Source: Talinum fruticosum (taxonomy: Eukaryota; Streptophyta; Magnoliopsida; Caryophyllales; Talinaceae). Taken from it: DNA of 64,000 nucleotides. Position numbers and translations under genes: made by a program. The stretch lies in NCBI GenBank assembly GCA_021018815.1, contig JAITYX010000030.1:4479001-4543000 (forward strand), in the 5' to 3' direction. Below, one piece after another: positions 1 through 11,075 of the stretch. Positions within the stretch are counted from its first letter, which is position 1. Each line of letters begins with the position of its first letter. The notes beneath the pieces were generated by a model. The model was given only the letters and a program-made list of their open reading frames with translations, was not told the DNA's origin and made no database searches.

Positions 1-3000
1 GTTGCAGTCTTCATAGCAAATGAAGAAAACTCAAAAATAACAGGCGTTGGTGTTGATGCGCTTGTAAAAGATGGATTGCTTAATAAATTGAAGGATGGTC
101 CTCTGTATGTAACCCCACCCCCTCTTCTGGACCGACGAAACTATGAATGCCCTAGTTTGAGTTGTTTTGTATTCATGTTACATTGGCTCTTCTTTAGGTA
201 TTGGATTGACACTGCTGATAAACAACCTTGCATTGGCACTGGGGGCATGATACCATGGGAATTAAATGTTACTGGGAAACTTTTCCATAGTGGTCTTGCA
301 CACAAGGTACGTATTTATGGCCTTTCATAAGAGAAACTAACCCCTAAGTGGCTGATTCTAATATTGTTAATGTCTGTATGCACTCTAAGCCCCTAAGGTA
401 CCCACAAAAATAGATAATTACTCATTAGAACTTAAGAGTACCTGAGGAGTCTGTTTTTGTTATTGGTTTTTATGTCATTGATTTCATCTAGATTTGAAGC
501 TAGTCAATGACTAAAACACTTGTTGTGGATTGTTGTAACTTGTCAAATTAAGTAACAGTGATATGTTTTCACTAGAAAGAATTTGAAATTTTAGTGTGTG
601 GATAGATTACTTCGTTCCTGTTTCCCTGTCATTGTCAAACTTTCTTTCCCTGAGGCATTTTTCTTTTACTTCAATTTTGTTTAAAGTGTTAGAAGGTTTA
701 GTAGATGAAATTTGATCGATTTGGTTTCAAGTGTGCATGAGACTATGCTGATGTTATCGTCTCTGGTTTGTTTGCCACCTCATGTTAATTTTGTCTTTAT
801 CTGTTTATTCTGTAATATACTTTTTGAACTGCCTTCTTGAATGGATGTCCATTACCCAACTAAGATTGTGTTTGGGCAGGCCATCTATCTGCCAGTGATT
901 TAATGTTTATTCAATACTCCAGGATGGTCATATATTGCAGCAATTGAGATCAAATTTTCTGGTTCAATTAATGAGAAAGCCAAGGATGGAAACAATGGCT
1001 GTCCTTGAATTTTCTTCTTAAGATGAAACACCTGTACAAAAGCATGCTACAGACAATAGCAATAGCAGATCCAAACTGCCATTATTTCCTAAATAATACC
1101 CTGAAATTCTTTTATTCCTGTCCTTATAATGACTAATATACCAAGGGCAGAACATGTACATAAGGATACTTCTGTTTTGAGGTTAATAGCAGTGAAAGTG
1201 TATAGATGAATTCCATCTCGGCTGTCTAGTTAACCGCGGAAAGAAAGAAAGAAAGCCTAGAAGTACAAGGCTGGCAGTGTACTTGTTGACTTCTTGTCAA
1301 TGGTTAAGCCACTTTTCTGCCACCCTCCTAAATCGCTAATTATAACATGCAGGCAATAAATGCTATGGAGCTGGCCATGGAAGCACTTAAGGAGATTCAA
1401 ATGCGATTTTACCGAGATTTCCCCACATGAAAAGGAAAAGTTGTATGGGTTTGCGACCCCATCGACCATGAAACCAACTCAATGGAGTTGTAAGTACTAA
1501 CAATTAAACAGCCTTTTTTTTTTTATAATTTTTTCCATCTAGAACTGATTAATTTTCTTGGTTACATCCTATTAATGCTCGACTTTCTTGCTGATCTTCA
1601 ACTTTTCAGATCCAGGAGGGGGATCAACCAGATCCCTGGTGAGTGTACAGTTTGTGGTGATGTCAGGTAAATTATGTTTCCATTTATGTCTTACGGTTTC
1701 TTCTTTTATTGCAGTGTCTCATTAGGCTCTTTCTTTTGTGCAGGCTGACTCCCTTCTACAGGTAATCAAAACTTCTTTCATTCTACTTGATTGATTTCTA
1801 AACCTGATTTTCCTGTTATGTTCTGCTTTCTTTGTTTGCCTTATCTTACACTGAGGTGTGAATCGCAGACCGGATTGGTATTTCCAGCATAAAGTGTTGT
1901 TCTTGTGTAATAGGTTGTCTTATCCCTGTGCACTCCTTGCAGTGTTGTTGATTGTCAGAAAAAACTGCAAGAGTATGTGGATGACATAAATGCTAACATA
2001 GAGAAGTTACCTACCAGAGGACCAGTTTCCAAATACGTCCTGCCTGATGAAAATATAAGGGGAAGGTTTGTACTTTTTCATCCTACCTTGTATCCCAAAG
2101 CCATCGCACCCCCCGCTCAAAAAAAAAAAAGAATAAAAAAAGAAAAAAAAACCATAATGACATCTGCTCTTTCCTCTAGACTTGCTATAAGTTTTGAAGA
2201 GACCATGTCTGGGGTGGCCTGCAATCTTGATTCTCGTGGCTTTCATGTGTTATGCAAAGCTACCGAAGAAGTTGTTGGTGATGTTAAACCCTACTCCATT
2301 ACTGGAAGTTTGCCTCTAATTCGTGAATTACAGGTGAGAGTGTTTACTTTGCCTGCTATCACTTGTCTTTCCATTGCTTTCGGCTTTTGTCTAATATCAT
2401 TCCCCTACTGTCATGCATTTATGCCCCTTCTCTTCATTTTGTGTTCCAGGATGAAGGATTTGATGTTCAAACAGCAGGATATGGTAAGCTTTCTAGTTTC
2501 TTTTTTAAAAGCTTACTGCAATATTCTAGGAGAGAGGAATATCCACTCTGTATGACTATGAAAGGCATTCCTTCGCTGACTTCCGTCATACTTCTGAATT
2601 TGATGCTCTATGTGCTGCGAAAATTGTGCAGTAGATTGTTTTTATGCAAGCATGCATCATGGTTACAAATTTAGCTGTGTATTTGGATAAACGGAGGGGA
2701 GGCATGGGAAGGGATTCAACTCATATTGGAAGAACTAATTAAGAGGAAGGTTTGGTGTAAATTGTCATAGGAGGAATCACTTACCTCCTATTCATTTCTT
2801 CTCTTTCCGCCTTCCTCTCCTGGCATTTGCTGGACTTCTTTAGTTTAGTTATATACTGGTGAAATAATATGGAAACCATATACATAGAAGAGAGCATTAG
2901 AAGACTGACCTTGTAACATGGAGAATGGATTTATTCCCTTCTGCCCTACCTCTGTAACTTATGGACAGTGGCCTTAGTCCTGATGCCTATTTGCTAAAAT

Positions 3001-3416
3001 CCTGTGAAGATGTTGGAAAAATTCAAACATCGTCATTCCATCTGAGAGCCCCCCAAAAAAAAAAAAAAAAAATCTTTTGTGTATTAATCCTTTGGGCCTC
3101 AACTGGAATTGTCGCAAAGGAGGAAAATTGCCGAATTTGCTTGATGAGTACTTTCGGCCTTCTCTTGAAGAGCTTATTGGACAAGCTGATAATAGCTCTG
3201 AAGAATATGATATGAGACCGAAATGACCCGACCTAAAATTAACATACGGTTATCACCTTTTTACTGCACTTAAATGCTTGTGGGATGTATGATACAAATT
3301 TTACGATGGCAGGTCTAACGGCAACTTACCATGCAAAGAATGAATACTGCTTCCTCTCTGACATGTGCCAAGGCTATCGAGTGTTTGCCAGCATCATTTC
3401 CCAATTAGAAGATTGA
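1..3416 (+). CDS. NAOD: Acetylornithine deacetylase (M20 family), 3' part, 9 exons, two frameshifts
   Basis: Removes the acetyl group from N2-acetylornithine to give ornithine in arginine/polyamine metabolism. Exons read from splice sites and protein continuity: 1-104, 198-306, 1353-1489, 1610-1666, 1744-1761 (an 18-base microexon), 1943-2065, 2180-2333, 2450-2483, 3313-3416 (TGA). The reading starts inside the metallopeptidase domain (AVFIANEENS, the region of the M20 catalytic Glu), then WIDTADKQP, the FSGLAHK segment of the lid domain, GFATPSTMKPTQW, RGPVSKYVLPDEN and VACNLDS, and ends in HAKNEYCFLSDMCQG. This order matches, from memory, the plant protein to its C-terminus. The 5' end lies outside the window. 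Two breaks: the C run at 1421-1424 appears two bases short (or one extra) and creates a TGA at 1428, and the G run at 1618-1622 is one base short. All other exon lengths keep phase, so this is a real gene, either damaged or wrongly called at the two runs. Confidence 0.93.
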
Positions 3417-3462
3417 TGTCTTGTTAGTTTTATGTTTACCACACAGATACTGATATATATGA

Positions 3463-3468
3463 AATAAA
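3463..3468 (+). promoter_or_regulatory. Candidate polyadenylation signal AATAAA
   Basis: An AATAAA lies 47 bases after the stop codon of the acetylornithine deacetylase gene. Its position suits the near-upstream element of a plant poly(A) site, but plant signals are loose, so this is only a candidate. Confidence 0.4.
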
Positions 3469-4089
3469 AGGATCCAGATGAGCAATTTATGCTTTTATGT
3501 TTCCTTTTCTTTTTGAGTTAAAATTTATTTCTGCAGCCTAATTTGGTAATTAATTAAATGTTAAGTTTGTTGCGACTTTAACTATGTTCTAATGCTTTGA
3601 TGAGCCTTGTTATGTGCTTTGCTGCTGACTGAGAAGCTCTGGTTGTTGAAAGCTCAGATATTTTATAAATACGAAAGTTGGGATGCACCTATTGCTGCTA
3701 CAATAGTTGGTGCTAGTTTTAGTTGTAAGCCTGCCTGTGGCTCGTGTCAGTTTCGGCTATGACTTTCTTTGCTGAACCGCAGTATTTCTGTCTCTCACGA
3801 TTATGTTCGTAAGTTAGGATGGAAGAATGCCAATGAAGTCTTAGCTTAATGGTTAAGGCTGAAGTTTTGGGTACATCAGATTCTGATTTGATTCCCTCTC
3901 CCTCGTATTGTAATTGCATTATGTTTATGGGGTGTGACAGTTTTATTAATAATATCCATCACCCTAGAGGCAGAATCTGAGTGGTATGAAAGCAAGATCA
4001 GTTTGCTGCGGAAGTTAGAGAGAGCACAGATCAGCTAGTGCACTGCAAGGTAAAGAAGTTGGGCAATAATGAAACCTTCTTTATCTCTT
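3469..4089. other. Non-coding stretch with a SINE-like core
   Basis: This 620-base stretch between the deacetylase gene and the LINE fragment has no supported gene. It holds the probable 3' UTR and the tRNA-like core listed separately. Confidence 0.5.
3835..3925 (+). repeat. Degraded tRNA-derived SINE-like core
   Basis: An A-box-like string (TTAGCTTAATGGTTAAGG, from 3841) is followed about 35 bases later by a B-box-like TTTGATTCCC near 3886. This arrangement is typical of tRNA-derived SINEs. No clean poly(A) tail or target duplication was found, so the boundaries are approximate and a chance match is possible. Confidence 0.4.
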
Positions 4090-4671
4090 TTTATCTATGG
4101 CCACACAAGTAGGAGCAAAGACAAGCACTTTGGCAGAGCCTCAGGAATATAGCAGAGGCTATGGATAGTCCATGGTGTGTGTCGCGGGGATTTTAATGCT
4201 GTATTGACAGCTCAGGACAGACTTGGAGGTGCACCTATACAAGCTGGGGATATCAAGGATTTTCAAGAATGCCTTTTATAGACTGTGATCTTTAAGAAAA
4301 TGAGAAGTAGTGGTGCCTTTTATTCACGGTGCAATAGACAAGAAAATGGTGATAGAATCTATTCTAGAATTGATAGATCTTTTCATAATGCAGATTGGTT
4401 CCTACCTTATGGAGTCATTATAGTGGATTATATAGCTGAAATACTATCTGACCGTTGCCCTTTAACGCTAAAGATGGGGTCACATACTCATAGAAGGGAT
4501 GAGTTTAAATTTTGTGAAATGTGGGGTAAGGAGGAAGACTTCACACGTATTGTTCAGAATACGGTTGGGAGAACTAGTGAGGGTAATGCAATGTTTCAGC
4601 TAGCTCAATGCTTGAAGAAATATGCGTGGCAGAACGAGCGTGAAATACAAACTCATGTCTTAAAGACATGA
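4090..4671 (+). pseudogene. LINE ORF2 endonuclease-domain fragment
   Basis: Translated segments include GDFNAVLTAQDRLGGAPI, with the GDFN motif of the AP-type endonuclease (exonuclease-endonuclease-phosphatase fold), then RQENGDRIYSRIDRSFHN and SDRCPLTLKM, the usual end of that domain in plant L1-type LINEs, and the start of the linker to reverse transcriptase. A stop codon near 4280 and the absence of reverse transcriptase afterwards make it a truncated relic. It lies on the same strand as the preceding gene but is unrelated to it. Confidence 0.8.
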
Positions 4672-6285
4672 TATCCGATATCATGAGACCATCTCACATA
4701 AAAATTAGTGTATCTAATAAAATATTAACGTTAAAGTTTACATTACCTTCGTTGAGATTTCTTTTCATAAATTATGTGGCATCATAGAGTGAAAGCTATA
4801 ATTGAGGTAAACGGTAGAATCAATTTTTTAAATTTTTTTTAATGTTCCTTCGTGCAACATACTTTATGATAAAGTAGTTCACATTTTTTATATATCATCA
4901 TCATTCATAAACCAAATCAAATCATGATATATGAATTTTTAATGTGCCAACGTGCAATATTTCTCCTGTTGGGAAAATAATTGTGGATAATTGTTGACCT
5001 TAATAAGATAATTATAATTATTAATTCAAAATGAGAAAAGTACAGGCTAAAGTTAAAAAGTATGCCTCATGATATTCGTGGGGGTTTGTTTTATATTTTT
5101 GGTCCCATTCTTGCTATAGTTGCTTCACGAATATGTATGCCTTCAACAAATTTAAACAAAAGCAAAAACATGTAATTGACCAAAAATAATAAATATAATC
5201 TCTGTTACGAGTTAATTAATACATATCTGAATAACTTTATATATGTAATAATACTAGGACTATATCCTTGCTATGCAAGGTCACTCATTAATTTTATTTT
5301 ATAATTAGTTATTTTTCTATTTTTATTACTTGTAATTATTTATAACAATTAAAACTAATCATAAGCTAAGCGTTTTTTTAAATAACAATAATAAATTAAT
5401 ATATCAAATTATATAATTTATTATAACAAAAAGTAGACATGTTTGTTTATTTTTTATTTTAGTTAATATAGTTTTCATTCTTAATGTCCATTATAGTTCA
5501 TAATTTTTTAAGGCTAAATATAGTTACTAATATTTTATAAGACATGTAAATAGTTCCAACATTAAATTAAACTAAAATTGCCTTGAATTTACCCATTTGG
5601 CATCTTATATGGCATCTTATGTGGTATCCTATATGTCGCTCACAGCATTGATTCTACCCGACTTTATGTATATATTTGAAGGGGTGTATTTGAGACAAGC
5701 TGGGCCATGCCCAAGCTTGCAAGCTCAAAATTAGGTTTATTGAACTTGCGTTCAAGTTTGGCATTGGCCATGACTTGGTGAGTTTGGTAAAATCAAGTTC
5801 GAGGTCGGCTTGCCTTGTCCGAGGTCTTATTTAAGATTCAAGCCTAAGTTTGACTATTACATGGCTTTGAACCTAAGCTCGAGTTATTCGAGATTTGAGT
5901 ATGAGTCTGATTTTAGGATTTAAATATAGACATCACTTCTTAATATTAAAAAATATGACGAGACTTTTAGATATAAATAAAAGAAATATCCGATATATGC
6001 AACTCTGTGGTTAATTGTCATATCGTATATAGGTGATGGACTCGATGCTACTATCATCAAGTAATGGTTAGAAAGGTTAATTAGGAGTGTAAACTTGCAC
6101 AAATAGTGCAATTACTCTACTCCTTCCATTACATGGGCACATGAGAAGAAAAAAAAATCTAATTGTAAAGAGATGACGAAGGAGAGAATATTTGGGTAAA
6201 AGGATAAAAGCGACCATGTCTTGTTGTGTCTATGTGAACGTTATTAGTAGTTCTCAATCAAAATAGTTATCTCGTGAAGTATCTA
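4672..6285. other. AT-rich intergenic sequence, no gene seen
   Basis: AT-rich sequence with no supported coding region. Around 5695-5900 the sequence is full of degenerate near-palindromic words such as AAGCTCGAG, GAGCTT and CAAGTT, which recur at 6340-6550. This suggests one low-complexity, possibly foldback-type repeat. Confidence 0.5.
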
Positions 6286-6428
6286 AAGTTTGATTTTTGT
6301 TTCTTATTGAGGCTTATGGAAGTTTACTTAGGTTCATTAGCTTGACTCGTTTAGGCTAAGTTTGATTTTTGTTTCTTATTGAGGCTTATGGAAGTTTACT
6401 AGGTTCATTAGCTTGACTCGTTTAGGCT
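6286..6428. repeat. Tandem duplication, two copies of about 72 bases
   Basis: The segment beginning AAGTTTGATTTTTGTTTC at 6286 is repeated from 6358 with a single-base difference (TTTACTTAGG against TTTACTAGG). The near identity shows a recent local duplication. Confidence 0.9.
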
Positions 6429-7147
6429 CGGTTTGTTTATACTTGATGAGCTCACGAGCCTAAAATCATAAGGTTGAGGCTCAACTTAAATAACCAAATA
6501 AGCTAGACTAAGCTTAGCTTGAGCTCCCACGAACCAGGCTCAACAAGCCGAAAATCCAACTAGCCAATTGGAATTACTCTTAAAATTTAAATATGTAATA
6601 CTACAAAATCAGATGGGCACCCCCTTTAAATTGCTCTCGTAATATTTTTTAAAGATATTTTATTGGAGCATATTTTTCTATTGCATGATCTCAAATTCAA
6701 AATCATAATCTTGCAAAACAAGGACGTACAATCAATAATGCATAATTTAATGATAAATTCATCTAAATTCAATATTTTGTTTTGGTGAGAATGTTTTGAT
6801 TATGACTTTCAAATCCAATGATATACGCAAATTATCTTGGTCAAACTTCAGGAATGTATAGGCTCAATTAATTAGCAGAAACCAATCTATATATAATTAG
6901 CCAAAAGTATCATGTGTATCCTCTCTTTTCCAAAACATTTTATATGCTTCTTGAGAGTATCTCGCTCTTCATCTCTCTTTCTCTTTCCCGAGAATATATG
7001 CTTCGGAAACATTTAAGGATTTGCATCTCTTTCCCCAATAAAAAGCGAGTGACCCACCTCAACTTATTCTGTACCACCATATATTCCGGAAAAAAAAAAA
7101 AAAACAACCAAATATATAACAAAGAAGCAGCAACAAATTGTATTAGG

Positions 7148-7174
7148 TATATATATATATATATATATATATAA
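7148..7174. repeat. (TA)n microsatellite
   Basis: Uninterrupted TA dinucleotides over about 27 bases. Confidence 0.9.
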
Positions 7175-7189
7175 ACCTAAAAATACAAG

Positions 7190-9110
7190 GTCAAAATTTG
7201 ACTTCGCCGACACGTCGGCTTTCCGACGAGTTTCGGCCCCAAACTCGGTTGTGTTATGAAATCGGTAAATAGTGTTAAAGTTCATACTTGTTCACGGTCA
7301 AGAAAATAAGTCATATTATTTTTGTCCAATACCCCCAAAGTTCAGATTATTCCCATCCAAAAACCCTATATATTTTTCTCTAATTTTATTAGAAACTTTA
7401 TTATTATGTATTTCTCTCTAATTTTTATTTTTTTATTTTAAAAATTTGTAATATTGCAAATAAAATAAGTAAACATTATAAAAAAATATAAAGATAAATT
7501 TTTTAAAAAAATAACATTGAGGTTTATATCAACATTGAAGACTCGAGACATCTGCTCAATACTTTTCGAGTTGTATAAAAGGAATCAGGTATAACAACCT
7601 CATACCTACAGAGTTTTGATTCCAAGGCATTCTCCGTATCTCGAAACTTCTTTTGAGTACAATAGTATCTTTTCCGAGTGATACGGATATTACTTATTAT
7701 ATTTCTTACTTATCCGTAGCGACTCGAAAACCGGTTCTTTGTTCTAAGTCCAAGCATCACTCGGATTAATCGCAGATTGAATAGACTAGTATTTCGTCTT
7801 TTCTCACTCAGAATCTGACTTGTGGTTATAAGTCCTATTTTGTTATAGTCGGTATGTTTAGCTTGTTTCATACTTAGTCTATATCAAGTTAATCATCTCC
7901 GATATTCTTTATTGAACTTGATTCTTCGCTTAGACTAAGTCGGATGGAATTCCGAGTATCATGGATATTGGACTCGGAAAATTCCATTCCGTTTCGACTC
8001 GGATAATCGGTTGGTTTATTTATCGTAATTATTTTATTATCTCGTGTCTAATCTTGGGCCAAAGTATTTTATACTTTGAGAACCAAAATTGATTTACTTT
8101 TGTAGGTTATTCAATCGAGGATACACTTTTCAAACTACAAAAGTAACCTAGCTTCGTAACGTCAAATCACCAGCGAGACATGGCTCTTCACTTTCTCTGC
8201 TCCAGTCCCAGTAGATTGTGTCGAGGCTGTCTGTTTCCAAATTTGGAAAACTGGAACGCCAAGCTTAACGGTGGTTTCCACCTTATCTTTCAAGACACCG
8301 CTAATGGTTTTGGGACTTCCAAGAGAGTTAAACCGTTGTTCAACGTTCATATTACAACGGATACTTTCGAGTGACTCGAAAGCTTCTATCAACGGTCACG
8401 AGAGGACTCTCGGTTAGCGAGATGAAGATAACGGCTACTCTGCCTGGTCATCTATAAATAGAAGCCATCTCACAAGACTTGAAGGTTGCCGAACATATTT
8501 TTAATACACATACTTGCTCAAAGTTATTGTATTTACTTTCAATCTTCAACTTACAACTCCCACTCTGTAATTCATTACTTTATGAGTTGTAAGGTCTTGT
8601 ACTCGATTACAAACTCTTTCTTACATTCTTTGTAAGGTCCCTTGACTAAGCTGTAAGGGTTAACTCAGCTTAGTTGTCCCTAACTTGTAAGAGTTATCTC
8701 AGCTAGGAAGTACTAGATTAGATAAGGGAATTTCGAGTCTAGGAAAACTTGTATAGAGTTGTCTAAGGGAACAACTCGGGTTCGATCGATTCACGGTATT
8801 TTGTGGACTCAAAATAGTGAATTTGACTTCGTGTCCGGATTGGCACGGTCCGTGGTTTTCTGCCCCGGGAGGGTTTCCACGTAATCTCTAAGTGTTATCT
8901 TTCCGAGTTCATTCTAGACTCGGATAGTTTTTCAGCTCTTGCTCTTTACGCTTAATAGCCTTCCGAGTTAAGTCTTTTCGACCCTGTTGATAGACTCGGA
9001 ATGTGTCTCTGTCTTGTTTTTAACGGAAGAGCTAAAGTTTCCAGGAAAAACTTCTATCACCCTATTCACCCCCTCTAGGGTGACTCGGACTCTCCCCGAG
9101 CAAACCTTCA
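7190..9110 (+). mobile_element. Probable 5' LTR of a Copia-type retrotransposon (left edge uncertain)
   Basis: The right edge is set by a terminal ...CA at 9109-9110 followed at once by a primer-binding-like TTGGTATCGAGC, the variant of initiator-Met tRNA complement common in plant Copia elements. The preceding CACCCTATTCACCCCCTC stretch is also typical of Copia LTR ends. A TATAAATA at 8453-8460 would be the promoter. The segment is marked by many ACTCGG/CCGAGT words that continue into the gag region, supporting one element. No second LTR exists in the window, so the left end cannot be fixed. Confidence 0.6.
8453..8460 (+). promoter_or_regulatory. TATA box of the LTR promoter
   Basis: TATAAATA inside the LTR, about 650 bases before the primer binding site. 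This is a plausible start region for the element transcript (U3/R boundary). Confidence 0.5.
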
Positions 9111-9111
9111 A

Positions 9112-9123
9112 TTGGTATCGAGC
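9112..9123 (+). other. Retrotransposon primer binding site
   Basis: TTGGTATCGAGC directly after the LTR end resembles the usual TGGTATCAGAGC complement of initiator methionine tRNA, with one base missing. Confidence 0.6.
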
Positions 9124-9169
9124 CTAGCCTTTCATAAAGGATCTAACAATCCAAAGGTTTAAAGATCAA

Positions 9170-11075
9170 ATGACTCAGAACACCGGAGAGTTCGACGAAG
9201 GAAGATCTTCCAACAGACCACCAAAATTCAAAGGATCAAACTTTGGGCATTGGAAGAAGCTCATGGAATGTTTCCTTATAGATCATGATGAAGAGGTATG
9301 GGAAATCATACAACAAGGAAACTACATTCCAATGAAGACAGATGAATTCAGAATCATTCCCAAGACGAAGGCTGAGGTCACACCAGGAGAAGCAGAGAAG
9401 TTCGGAAAGAACTTTAAAGCAATGAACATCTTTATGTGCGTCATAAGCTTAGAAGAATATAATCGAGTCTCTCGCTCGTGACTCTGCTAAAGAGGTGTGG
9501 GATACTTTAGTCAACATCTACGAAGGTACAAGTCGGGTAAGACAAGCGAAGATCGGTCGAGTATCTTCATAAATATGAGCTTTTCAAAATGGAGCCAGAG
9601 GAGAACATTACTCGGATGTTCATTCGCTTCACCGAGATTACCAATAATCTCAAATCTCTGGGAAAGAAAATTTCCCATGAAGAAATGTGCCTGGAAAATT
9701 CTCGAAGCCTACTCAAGAGACGATGGGGTCCGAAGGTGACTGCCATAGAGGAGGCTCGGAACCTTTCACTCTTAAAGCCAGACGAGCTCATCGGAAAGCT
9801 TCTAACTCACGAGATCCATCTAGAAGAAGAGGATGCTGAGGGCGGTACCAAAAGAAACTTAGCACTGAAAGCCTCAAAATCCAAAGAAGCAAATCCGAGC
9901 TCTTCCGACTCGGAAGACGATCCCATGGCACTCATTGCAAGAGGCTTCAAGAGAATGATGAAGCACAAAAGATGGGACAAAAGGCCAAAAGAAGAATTCT
10001 ACAAGAAAGATAAGAAAGACGAGAAAAGGTAAGTTTACTTCCCGTCTAAATTTTCTTTGACTAAGAATTCTGGTTGTTTCGAATGTGGTAGCAAAGACCA
10101 CATAGTCAAGGACTCGTCCAAAAAGAAAAAGGGACAGAAAGAAGAAGAAAGCCATGATGACAACATGGAGCGATGAGGATTCATTAGAAGATGATGAGGA
10201 CTCGGATGACTCGAAATGTCCGATGGCAATTTCGATTCGGAAGGCTGAACAGAGTCGGACTCGGACTCGGACAATGAGGATACAAATCCTCGGGAGGTAA
10301 TCGAATCTTAACTCCAAAGTTGATTTAGCTAAGTATATTTTTACTTTGGAAGAAAAGTCCAATTCGATTCTTCTCAATTCAAAGAACAACTTGAGTTAAT
10401 CACTTCGAGAGCACTTCTTTGAAAATTGAATTAGAAAAACTAAGACTCTCATTCGAGAGAACTCAAGACTAGTGCTCAATCTAATAAGACCGAGTCCGAG
10501 CTGCTCAGGAAAAAAATGAGCAACTAAAAAGGAAGCTCACTGAGTATCAAGATCTGGTTTTAAAGTTTACTCAAGGTCGGAAGAACCTTGACATGCTCTT
10601 AGGATCACAATGTGTCTCTTTTCGAAAAGAAGGTCTTGGTTTCAACAAAGAGGAAGAATCTAATTCATACTCGGAATTGTTCAAAAGGATTCCAGAATAG
10701 TAAAGTTCAGGAAAGCTGAGCACGGTCACATTCACGAAATGAAAGGAGGACTAAGCCCAGAACTATTTACAAAAAGAAACCATTCTCTCCTGTTTCAAAA
10801 GGAAAGGTTTTCAAAAAAAAGAGACACGGACTCAATTCTCCGAGAGGAAGACTCGAGAATCCGACAAAACCCAAAGTCATTCAAATCGGGTTCCGAAACA
10901 CCTTCTTCCTCGAAAAGGACCACAATAAGGAATGTTACTTGGGTTCGTTAGAGGAAGTGAGAAGGGTTAGATTCTCTCTGTTTTGCAGGTCACTTAGAAA
11001 AGATCAAAAGGACATTGGTACCTGGACAGCGGATGTTCACGACACATGTCGGGTGACCAAAGTCATTCAAATCTG
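9170..11075 (+). pseudogene. Copia gag plus start of protease, frameshifted and truncated
   Basis: Encodes the nucleocapsid polyprotein of a Copia element. From the ATG at 9170 the protein has PPKFKGSNFGHWKKLME (DUF4219-like start), then, after a frame change near 9470, KEVWDTLVNIYEG and the UBN2-type gag core (open to 10032). A zinc-knuckle-like CFECGSKDHIVKDS near 10080 has Ser where the last Cys is expected. Acidic, Ser-rich linker sequence follows. At about 11020 the frame reads WYLDSGCSRHMSGDQS, the Copia aspartic-protease active site (DSG). The element stops there: no integrase, reverse transcriptase or 3' LTR follows, because antisense LINE sequence begins at about 11075. Several frame changes show it is dead. 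Confidence 0.8.
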
